64,000 nt of DNA, taken from the NCBI GenBank assembly GCA_963969395.1, contig OZ017795.1, positions 18,290,001-18,354,000 on the forward strand, given 5' to 3'. This DNA comes from Pseudoscleropodium purum (lineage: Eukaryota > Streptophyta > Bryopsida > Hypnales > Brachytheciaceae). How positions within the stretch are numbered: the first letter of the stretch is position 1; every line of letters begins with the position of its first letter. This document shows, piece after piece, positions 1-8,853 of this stretch. The notes beneath the pieces were generated by a model that was not told the origin of the DNA, searched no databases, and worked only from the letters and a program-made list of their open reading frames with translations. A program made the translations under genes and the position numbers.

Positions 1-878
1 GTATGTGCAAATTTTTCAATTTCTTTTTAATACTAGAAATGGAAACTATATGAAAGAGAAACAAGTCATTGAAGTTCATTGTAATCCTAAAATGTCCGGA
101 TTTTGAACTTTGAATTGCTCCTAAACATTCAAAACAACTTGGATTGACATGAAATATTTATTACAATAACTAGACTTCAAGAGGAACATAACCCAACAAA
201 CTCTATTGAAAACAAACATTGGATGAAGGAGATACAAGCTGCCAAAGTTGCAGCCATCAAAGTGCAGTTTGGTGAACTCAAGTTGAACCTTTGAACTTTG
301 AGTGGCTTCCAAAAAAAACAATTTATTTTGTATTGGTCTGAAAATTTTACCACACAAACAAGAAGTGAGAATGCAGATTTTTCAACAAATTTGGTTGAAT
401 TCAGACATTAGATGCAAAATTTACAGCACTTCAAATTGACTTATAGAACTATGTGAAGAAAATTTTGGACCACTGGGGCGCTTAGGGGTTGACGGCTCAC
501 TCAAGAATCTACACGCGGACTGATGGAATTAACCTGTTGTTATAGCTAAAGAGGATTACAAAAATAAAAATAAAAATGGGTTGAATCTTCCGAGAGCCTA
601 GGATTTTTTTTTGACACACAGAGCATAGGATTCAAGAATTTCCCTTCCTGCAGAATATTTCAAAGCTCAATTAAACTATATAAAAAGATAGGAAATCCCA
701 GAGCTATTTCATTTCTAATTTTGCTACCGGCAAAGTGGCACTCAGGCCTATTTAAACACTTCCTACCAATAATTGGACTTTTGAGAATTAAAAATTAGCT
801 CACACTTTCCAAGGTTTGAACTTTGAAATTCCAAATATTCTTCAACTGGATAATTGCCGGTATGGGACACAAAACAGC

Positions 879-909
<31 letters not shown>

Positions 910-1180
910 TCAAGTTTCCTATTTTAGGAACCCCGAAAAGAGCCACCGAATCAAGTCAAACATTCTCCCCTGGCCACTCACTTTGCTTCCAATTCAAAAG
1001 CAGCCCAAGGCTATCGTAACTGAAGACAAATCCCACTCCATCACTACTCCCTCTCGGGAACTGACTCAAGGATGAGTGTCGAAAACGAATCCGTTTCATT
1101 AAACTACACGAAAAGAATTTGAAAATACAGCCCATTTTTCCACGCCAGTCCAAATTTTCAATCCTGCCTGGGGGAGTGAC
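1..1180. other. AT-rich upstream region without a recognised gene
   Basis: I see no gene here. A phrase like TTTGAACTTTGA recurs near 109, 291 and 818, suggesting a degenerate repeat. The rest is AT-rich, apart from the AC microsatellite. Confidence 0.6.
884..909. repeat. (AC)13 microsatellite
   Basis: An uninterrupted AC dinucleotide run, far upstream of the VQ gene. It produces spurious His-Thr repeat frames and is not coding. Confidence 0.95.
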
Positions 1181-1185
1181 GGAGG

Positions 1186-1202
1186 GAGAGAGAGAGAGAG
1201 AG
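1186..1202. repeat. (GA)8 tract in the VQ promoter
   Basis: A GA dinucleotide run about 610 bp upstream of the VQ TATA box. GA runs in plant promoters can bind BBR/BPC GAGA factors; that role is inference here, and it may be only a microsatellite. Confidence 0.8.
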
Positions 1203-1209
1203 TTTCACC

Positions 1210-1582
1210 TTGACCCGTTTGAAAGGTCAATGTATAGTAAGACTGGTCTCCAGGAGACAAATTAGGTCTCACTCTTTCCGGCAAGAAGCTAAGGCCATTT
1301 AATAGTCTTATTATGATGTCTCATTATTTTATTGCAATGAAGGAATTGAATTGAGAATCGAACTGAATGGCTGGATGACTGACTGGACTGGACACTGGAC
1401 TGTCCGTCCATGCACCAACTAAAATAATAAATTGATGAGTGCAGTGACTTGAAAAGCTCAGATGAAAAGGGACCTAGAGTCAAGGTGGTCTTTGGGTAGT
1501 TGGGTTTGACCACCCAAACCGCGTAAAGTAGAAAAACAGCACCCTGGATCATAAACTAAGTGCAGCCGCGTCCAGGTTGACT
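1210..1582. promoter_or_regulatory. W-box cluster upstream of the VQ gene
   Basis: Five WRKY-type cores are visible: TTGACC at 1210-1215, its inverse GGTCAA at 1225-1230, AGTCAA ending at 1483, TTGACC at about 1506-1511, and TTGACT at 1577-1582. The first two form a closely spaced inverted pair. All lie 230-600 bp upstream of the TATA box. VQ proteins are known partners of WRKY factors, and their genes are often WRKY targets, so feedback control is plausible but inferred. Confidence 0.5.
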
Positions 1583-1814
1583 TGGGGGTACTATTAATAC
1601 CCTCCGCCTCCCTGTCTCCGCCACTATCTTCGCTCTCCTGCTTTCACTGTGTCCCATCGACGGAATTCTCAGATTCTAGCTGGGGTAAAACTTTTTTTTG
1701 TTCTATGGAAGGAGATCGATCGATCACTGGGACTCGATCACTGGCGTTGTCGATCGACAGATCTGTCCAGTGTATATGCAGTCGAGCTTTTTCTGTGACC
1801 TTGCAAACCGGCTC

Positions 1815-1822
1815 TATATATA
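1815..1822 (+). promoter_or_regulatory. TATA box of the VQ gene
   Basis: TATATATA lies about 80 bp upstream of the inferred 5'UTR splice donor at 1901, which predicts transcription starting near 1845-1855. GATCGATC-type palindromes are frequent on both sides (1715-1760 and 1860-1970). Confidence 0.6.
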
Positions 1823-1900
1823 GTGCTATCTAGAGGGAGGAGCTGATAGAGGCTAGCTAGGGTCGATCGAAGCATTTCTTCTCGATCTGTCAATTTGATC

Positions 1901-2945
1901 GTAAGTTTGATACATCATCTGTGTTCAGTTGTGCCATCCTAGAATTTTGGATCGATCGGTCGATCAGAAGCTAGCTTCGATTGGGAGCTGCCCGGATGTG
2001 TGCATGTGAGCTGGAAAATTGGATCATTCAGTTTGCAAGGACGTAAGGATTAGCTAGAATGTGTGATTTGGGGATTTGGTGAGGTGACTTAACAGTTCGG
2101 TACTACTGTGTGTGATTGAAATGATTGAGCTAGTGATGCGTGTTTTAATTATTGTGTGGGAGTTGAGTGGCGATTCATGAGAAGAGTCATCCTAGCTGCA
2201 TTGCTATCGATCGTGGTCGATTTCTTGTAATTGTATTTCTTAAGAGCTGCAATGGTCTTGAATTCGGAATTGATAGACTTAAATCGTGATGTGATTTAAG
2301 TTGAGTGATGATAGAATGAAAGAGAAGGGTGTGTAATTCTGAAAGTTGGTAGGAAAATGAGAGGGCATTCTTGGATTATAGTTCATTGCAGTAGCTAGAG
2401 TTATACTAGAATGCATGAATGCTCTTAATAATTGTGCACTTAATTTGCGCGTCGAAAATAGTCCTAAACGATGAATGAATTCAAATACGTAACTAGTACT
2501 GTTGATCACCAATTCAAATCTCTCAATCATCGATTGATGCGGGAGTTAGACCCGCGATTCGATCGTCATATTTCTCATGTGCTGTTTCTCATGTGCCAGG
2601 TAATTCTATCCATTTTTCATCAACAACGACTATCAGGACAAGCAGTACCCATTTTCCCAAAGTCACCGATCACGAACTTCCTCATCAGCAAATGACCAGG
2701 ATTCTATTTTTCATTTCATAGCAGGACGTAGCAAGCTTCAATTCGATCCGGATCGATCAGTACATACGAGTGATTCAACCTAGCTAGCTCCATCATCTCA
2801 ATTCCCCCAATCAGGGTTCCATATATACCCTCGAAGTATTCATTAGCGTCGATCGAGTAGCTACAGTCAACCATTTTCATTAACTGCAATACTAGCTAGC
2901 TAGTCCGACATTAATCAATTCCTTCCGAATCATCTCACATTTCAG
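1901..2945 (+). other. Inferred 5'UTR intron of the VQ gene
   Basis: A consensus donor (GTAAGT at 1901) follows the TATA box, and a pyrimidine-rich acceptor ending TTCAG at 2945 sits one base before the VQ start codon. No convincing coding frame lies between. Joining these ends gives a short leader directly before the ATG. Introns in 5' leaders are common in plants, but this one is inferred without transcript evidence. Confidence 0.5.
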
Positions 2946-2946
2946 C

Positions 2947-3579
2947 ATGGCAGACAACAACGACCACATCTCCAACACTTCCAAGCCAGTCAAGGCCCCC
3001 ACGGAGAAGAAGAAGCGCAAGCGTCCGTCCAAGAAGGTCCCAACCACCGTCCTCCAGGCCAACAACTCGGGTTTCATGCACTTGGTGCAGAAGCTCACTG
3101 GCTCCGCTGAAGAACTTGCCGCCGCAGCGTCTCCTTACTCCTCCCAACAGGAGTCCATGACAACGTACCAGAGCACCACCACCACCCCGGACGTCGACAC
3201 GTTCCCCAATTACTCCAGTACTACTGCGCCGTATTCCAATGCGCCCTCGTACAGCATGGGGAGCTACATCCAGGAGCAGTATCAGCCGTATCAGGACCCT
3301 CACCCTTCGAACTATGGGGGGTCGAACTATGGGTACGGTGGTGGATATGGTGGCACGGGCGGATATGGTAGTGGCGGGTATGGAGGGACTGGCTCACGGA
3401 GTTATGGGGACGAAGATGAGAATTCTATGTACGGGTATCGAGGTGGGAGTGGGGATCAGAATGATCGGTATAATAATAACAATGGGTCGTCGCCGTCGAG
3501 CTCGAGGGGTGTGGATACGCATGAGGGGTCGCCGAATGAGTTCGGGAACCATAATTCAAGTTCGAATTATTACTGGTGA
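2947..3579 (+). CDS. VQ-motif protein (putative WRKY cofactor)
   Basis: This is an intronless 210-residue protein. Residues 43-52 (FMHLVQKLTG) match the VQ signature FxxxVQxLTG, through which this plant family binds WRKY transcription factors and tunes defence and development. A basic stretch at 21-30 (KKKRKRPSKK) looks like a nuclear localisation signal. Residues from about 115 to 155 are rich in Gly and Tyr, and the tail is Ser/Asn-rich; everything outside the VQ motif looks disordered, as is usual for the family. The ATG follows an inferred 5'UTR splice acceptor by one base. The upstream region carries a TATA box and several W-boxes. The family is certain from the motif; the specific WRKY partners and the process controlled cannot be read from sequence. 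Confidence 0.9.
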   Translation: MADNNDHISNTSKPVKAPTEKKKRKRPSKKVPTTVLQANNSGFMHLVQKLTGSAEELAAAASPYSSQQESMTTYQSTTTTPDVDTFPNYSSTTAPYSNAPSYSMGSYIQEQYQPYQDPHPSNYGGSNYGYGGGYGGTGGYGSGGYGGTGSRSYGDEDENSMYGYRGGSGDQNDRYNNNNGSSPSSSRGVDTHEGSPNEFGNHNSSSNYYW

Positions 3580-4500
3580 TCGATCGATTAGTATGGACGC
3601 ACGTCCTACAAACGATGGCGTGCCAAGAATGCACATGGCATCATTTTTGCATTGGTTAGTTCCAATGGTCGGCGTTGTCCAGTCCAGACTGTGATTAGTT
3701 ACATGTGTGATATTTTTTTGTGTTAAGCTCCTGTGAAGGAGTTAGATCGAAGAGCAGAATTGGCAGATTTCCTCACTGTAAAACTTTTCATGGGGCACGT
3801 ACGATCGGTCTGAAAGATGCATTTATGCCAGTCGATCTCAGTTTTTTAGAACTTTGTGCAAATCGATGATCCAATGTCACAATTTTTGGCAGCCCGAATC
3901 TATCGGGCCACTTTAATGAAACTGAGAGTATTTGCTGGCCTCAGGCATGGTTCCATGTATGGTCTTCGGCTCTACGCTCACTCAACACTTTTGAACAAGC
4001 GTCCTGCGGAACCCTTGATTCAGTTCATATCTGTCAGTGATTAATTCCCTCACAAATTTGATCGAGTTCATGTCAGGATTGGGAAGCGTTAAGATTTCTA
4101 TTAACTGCTCCTCATGGTGCTCTCTACTCGATCTGACAGTGTCTGCTTTAAATGTAGTTAAATAACTAATTTAGACATTCTGATCGAAATTAAGATGGAG
4201 GCACTCATGTTACTGCCGTTCTGGAAATCGAAGTTATTTATACAATACGATGCACACTGGACATATGTATTGATCAAATTAATAATTTGTACAGAATGGG
4301 CTACTACTTTATATGTATTGTTATGAACTAAGTGTACCGTTCGATTAAGTGTACCGTTCGATGAAAACCTTGTGTGTATTAAGTGTAACTTAACTATAGC
4401 TCGTCCCTCAGCAAGCTGGTACTTAGTACTAACACATTGCTTTAAGCTCAAAGGAGTCTAAAGCAAAATAAGTAATTGAATGCATAGTTGTTGTTGCTGT
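3580..4500. other. VQ gene 3' flank, no further gene seen
   Basis: This is the likely 3'UTR of the VQ gene, then AT-rich DNA. No open frame here resembles a known protein. Confidence 0.5.
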
Positions 4501-4546
4501 TTTTTTGGGTTTTTTTGGAAACAACGAAATGGGATTTCATTGCAAA
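4501..4546 (-). mobile_element. L1-type retroposon 3' stub (copy a)
   Basis: A T-rich run is followed by a short inverted repeat (GAAAT-GGG-ATTTC) and ATTGCAAA. The same layout recurs at 5742-5788 and 6040-6078. Read on the minus strand it is a stem-loop followed by a poly-A tail, like the 3' end of a LINE or SINE. No clear target-site duplication is left at this copy. Confidence 0.45.
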
Positions 4547-5741
4547 GGAGGAAACACAACAACCGCCATCCATGGCGGGCACAAACAACAGACACACATA
4601 GTTTCAGTTGGAATCGTTTCAAGTACAAAAGTATCGCTGACACGAGCAAGTGTGGCCACATCGATGACTTGAGGACGACTGCGCCACGAGCTGAAAGTTA
4701 GATATGGTGGTACTAATAGAATGCCCAAGAAAATTAAATGATAATAACGTCAATTTCGTTAAATTGGTAGAATTCCACTACTTTAATTTGGCACATTGAA
4801 GAACGCGGTGCCCGAAACGGAGATCTCTACAAGACTTGGGTTTTTTCGACCAGCTCTAGTTAATTTTTAGAGCTTTGTTGAGATGAATGTCACAATTTTG
4901 GCACCCCAAATTGGGTCAATTTTACCAAAATAGATCTGTATACTCATCCTCAACAATTTGGTCATTAACTTAAGCTTGTGTGCACCTCATTTCTTGGAGT
5001 GGCAGTCACTCTTAGGCAGTAGAAGTAATGGAGAAGACGACTTGGATTTAATTGTCCAGAGTGCAAAATTTGGAGATGAGAGTGATTGCAAGAAACATTT
5101 GTGTTATTTTCTCGCCAAGGACTCAAAGGACACATGGTACATTAGTACATACTGTAGGACTATTTCACACCTTGCATAAAGTCTATGCATATTCCAAATT
5201 TCAGACAGTAAAGAAATTCAAAAAAATCTAGAATATGAGAAAATTTGGAGTGGAAAAGTTCGGAGTGCAAAGAAATTGGTATTATTATAAATCCTTATAT
5301 CATTAGGTGAAATAAGGGATAAAATATATGAATCTTTAGAAGATGAATCCTAAATTCCTTGTCTATGGATCATCATAATACCTCCTGAACTCAAAGGGTG
5401 ATAAATTGAGGGAAATGGAGAAAAAAAATAAAACATACTTTGGAAATGAACTTAGAAAAAAAAGTAGAAAATTTACTCTCAATCTCTAGCACAATCCTAA
5501 ACCCTAAAAGTTACGGTCACTTTTGTCTGCGGTGTGCAACGTGTGTCTTATTCAGAGTAGTACAAGTGTTTCTTGCTTCGACCCGACATGGATAAAAAAA
5601 AAAACCCTTATGGAAGCCGGAGAGTGTCGGTGATTGACCTGCGACACGCTGCCACAACCGAGCGAATCACTGTTCATTCCAAACAGGTTACAGCGTCTAC
5701 TGAGTGGATGTAATAACTGAGTCAAGTTCCGTCATTGGTTT
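4547..5741. other. Intergenic region, no recognised gene
   Basis: A 73-residue open frame at 4958-5179 has no recognisable motif. A telo-box-like AAACCCTAA occurs near 5508-5516, but no gene start that I can support follows it. Confidence 0.45.
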
Positions 5742-5788
5742 GTCTTTTGTTTTTTGAAACAAAATGAAACGGAATTTCATTGCAAGTT
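5742..5788 (-). mobile_element. L1-type retroposon 3' stub (copy b)
   Basis: A T-rich run is followed by the inverted repeat AATGAAA-CGGAA-TTTCATT and TGCAAG. It is flanked by the direct repeat CATTGGTTT at 5733-5741 and 5789-5797, consistent with a target-site duplication. On the minus strand it reads hairpin then A-rich tail, as expected for a severely 5'-truncated LINE or SINE copy. Confidence 0.6.
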
Positions 5789-6039
5789 CATTGGTTTCCA
5801 TTCCTTCAAGTGCGTGCCACTCAGAGTCCACACTTCAGTGTACCGAAAAAGAAAGCTTTGCGCTGTGCCAGAGACTTTGAACGACATGAATTCTGTCTCT
5901 GGCACCTTGGTGCTTGCTGGCCGCTTTCCGAATTCACTGATGGACAGAGCGAAGACTTGGGAGCCCGGTTTCCAGCTGGGTGCAGGCAGGCACTTGAAGT
6001 TCACCAGTCAACTCATCGAATCGGTAGAGTCGAGTCTTT

Positions 6040-6078
6040 TTTTTTTCTTTTAAACAAATGAAACAGGATTTCATTGCA
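6040..6078 (-). mobile_element. L1-type retroposon 3' stub (copy c)
   Basis: An insertion of only about 39 bp is bracketed by a perfect 15-bp direct repeat, GTAGAGTCGAGTCTT, at 6025-6039 and 6079-6093. The insert is a T run followed by AATGAAA-CAGGA-TTTCATT and TGCA, the same hairpin as copies a and b. The long duplication and the A tail (minus strand) are hallmarks of target-primed reverse transcription. Confidence 0.75.
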
Positions 6079-6099
6079 GTAGAGTCGAGTCTTCATTGG

Positions 6100-7609
6100 G
6101 TGGTGGACGACTACGGATGCATCCGTGATACTTAATTCCTTCATCCAGTGATGCGCACAGTGGATTCATCAATCAGTTTGTCTAGCTTTGGCTGCAGAAG
6201 TCTTCGGCAGGGAGGGATTCTGTGGTTTCGGAAGTCAACAAGAAAGGCCGAACAGAAACGCCTGATTGAGAGAGAGAGAAAGAAAGAGAGACGGACAGAC
6301 ACAGTCTGCACGTGTGCACTCTTGATGGGTGCCTGTGCCTCAAATCCGAACTCTGGAAATAGAACTTCGGTTGTCGCACTTGGGAGCTGGGAACAGACTG
6401 TACGATGCCATACTAACAGCTCTTTACAGTTGGACTGACTTCCGTAGGAAGGTGGTACGGGCAGCGTTCGGGAAGTTTTTTGAGTTGCCCCGGTAATTTT
6501 CCTCCTCTTTATAAAGGGACCAGTTTTATTCCTAGAGGCACCGGTTGCATCCTCTCCTTATCAAAATCTTCTGGTTTATTTCCTCCAGTATCAAATTCTC
6601 ACCAGCCAATTTCCTTCAACTTCAAATTTATAAAGGTTGCAATACAATGAATACATCCTCTACATAAGTTGGAAATAATCTATTTTTCATGGCAATTAGG
6701 TTCAAAACTATTGAGATTGTCATCTAAGTATGTATTGTTTCACATGTCTCAAATTTATCAACTATTCATTGATCAAAGTATTTGTAACTTGATGTCAGTG
6801 AGCAAGATTTCTTGGTTGATGCAATAACTTGATTCAATATAGCTTGAATATTGATATGCAAGTTTTGCACAAATTACTTGTAAAACTTGCATATCATTAA
6901 TGTTATTTGTCACAATGCCAAAATCCAACTTTGATATCAACCCTCAAACATCATCACTAATTGTAGTGTGGTAAGCAAGCAACTAGTAATGGTGCCAAAC
7001 AACCCTAAATACAACTAGATAACTATGACAATTTAAAGTGATAGGCACAAATAAATATCAATTTGTAATACCACAAAGAATCAATGAAAATCTTCATTTA
7101 AAAAAAATTTAGCTCTTATTAAAAACTTAACAACTTCATGATTATTCCAAAAACTATATAATACTCTTGCTCTACCACTAAGTCACCTCTACAATAAGAA
7201 ATATTCAAATACTAGACAAAGCCTCAATCTTTGTATACATCTTAAAAGTCAATTTAAGAAGTAGTGTCCACCTTGTCCAAGAAGATACCCACCCCTAGTA
7301 ACCTAGGTATTAGCCTTGAATTCTAAATTGCAAGCGGCAAAGATCTGACAATTTCATGGAAGTGGCAGCTAAATAGCCCCCATTTATTTTTGCACACCAG
7401 TAGGATGCCAATCCTACCAATGTTTTGTCCGGTTTTCCATTCTCCATTTTCACACTCCAACCGGTTATTTTCCCAAAAGCACTGGCTAACAATGAACTAA
7501 TTGTTAGTTTTTCCCAAACATTGGGTAGGGATTTAAGGTAGGGTTGGAAAAAAAATGGAGTCATTAGCTAAATGAATCTTTTCCAATCTCTTTTCAATTT
7601 CATTGAAGG
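6100..7609. other. Intergenic region, no recognised gene
   Basis: The first few hundred bases are moderately GC-rich with a short GA-rich run near 6270-6290. From about 6490 on it is AT-rich. I see no gene, RNA or element that I can name. Confidence 0.5.
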
Positions 7610-7617
7610 GAAAAAAA

Positions 7618-7911
7618 CAGGGTTGACAGGACGGTCGGACATCCGGGACGTCCGGACGCGGACACTGTGTCTACAGCGTCCGCTGACATTCGTGGATGTC
7701 GTCCGCCCCGTCCGCCCCGATACGGCCGTCCAATCGACACGCGGACTGATTTGGTCTGCATGATCTGGGCGTTTGCCTCGGGCCGTCCGCCCCGCCCCGC
7801 CCGTCCGCCTTTCGACCGCGGGAGGGACGTGGCGTCCGCTGGCGTCCGTGAGGACGGACATCTGGGTTACGAACGCCTTTTTCGGGCGGACGTAGAGATT
7901 CGTCAACCCTG
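7618..7911. mobile_element. GC-rich hAT-type MITE
   Basis: This 294-bp element has perfect 10-bp terminal inverted repeats (CAGGGTTGAC...GTCAACCCTG) and a perfect 8-bp target-site duplication, GAAAAAAA, at 7610-7617 and 7912-7919. An 8-bp duplication and CAGGG-type ends are the mark of the hAT superfamily. It is strikingly GC-rich within an AT-rich gap and is packed with GTCCG (at least eight) and CGGAC (at least six) motifs, which look like subterminal transposase-binding repeats. Open frames inside it are low-complexity and not a transposase, so it is non-autonomous. Confidence 0.9.
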
Positions 7912-8121
7912 GAAAAAAAATCTACACAATTTTTGGATATTGGTAAAGCTCAAAGTACATTAACCCCTAAATGACCCAAAGTCTCATTAGAAGAGTTTTG
8001 GAGGCCAGGAGGGTCATTTTAGGGCTTGTTCCCACACAATTAAAGAACATCAAGCTAAATTTTTTTTTAAATTAAAATTCTTAAATTGAAAAAAAAAGTA
8101 GAAAAAAATATTTAAGAATTA

Positions 8122-8215
8122 ACATGGTAGTCATTCTACCATGTCATGCAGTAGCTGCTGTGAAATCCAATGATTTGAGAACCTTGGGAACTCACAGCCT
8201 TCCAAAGTAGGTGAA
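8122..8215. repeat. Hairpin plus CACAGCC module (repeat copy)
   Basis: A perfect 9-bp stem (ACATGGTAG/CTACCATGT, loop TCATT) at 8122-8144 follows an A/T homopolymer stretch. About 50 bp later comes GGAACTCACAGCCTTCC, which recurs inverted near 33140 and in diverged form near 14615. The module looks like part of a dispersed non-coding repeat whose full limits I cannot set. Confidence 0.4.
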
Positions 8216-8227
8216 TTTTCTTTAGTG

Positions 8228-8853
8228 CCTTAACCCCTAAATGCCTAAGGCCTGATTTGAGCTTCTTAGAATTTACTCTAAATTGATCAAAATGTCAACA
8301 TTTTGATAAGTTGTATCAAATTTTTTAATTGTAACCATACAAATTCAAACTAGATGTGGTAGAGATCTCATAGGAAAAAAAACAAAACAATATCACTTAT
8401 GAAATGAAAGATTATAATGTTTGACCATGAGGAGGTTAAAACTACAAAAGTGATGTAAAGTCTTCCAATCTTTTTTTTACAAGTCAAGTCTAAAAAGTTG
8501 GTGACCAAAAATATATGAGGTGAAAGGACCTAGTTAACATATATAACCCCTATCAATTTATGTCTTCTTAAAATCTACTCTATAATTTTTTTTAAATGAA
8601 TTTTGAATGTGATCCAAGAGCTCTCAACACTACCAAAAGGCAAGATTGCAATGGGTACCCTTGTACAAAATCTTGAATAGAAAAATCACTATCATTTATT
8701 TTCAAGATTGGATTTTTGATGCTAAAACTAGACTTCAAGAATAAGTTTCCAAAAATATGAGATACTAAAAATATCAATTTGGATAGGTTTTATTTAACTT
8801 CAAAGTTTTGCAAACACCAAATTTTGGGGCCTCGGGCATTTAGGGGTTAAGGG
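8228..8853. mobile_element. Non-autonomous DNA element with TTAACCCCTAAATGCC ends
   Basis: Inverted termini of about 25 bp, CCTTAACCCCTAAATGCC at the left and its complement at the right, bound a 626-bp AT-rich non-coding segment. A diverged direct copy of the interior starts at 15601. Similar termini occur near 7958, 9735, 15601 and 62650, and inside FtsZ1 intron 4. I could not find a clean target-site duplication, so the superfamily is unassigned. Confidence 0.6.

Noticed and set aside
7667..7963. Open frames over the GC-rich block at 7.6-7.9 kb
   Set aside because: They are an effect of high GC in the hAT MITE and consist of Arg/Pro-rich translation of GTCCG repeats, not transposase.
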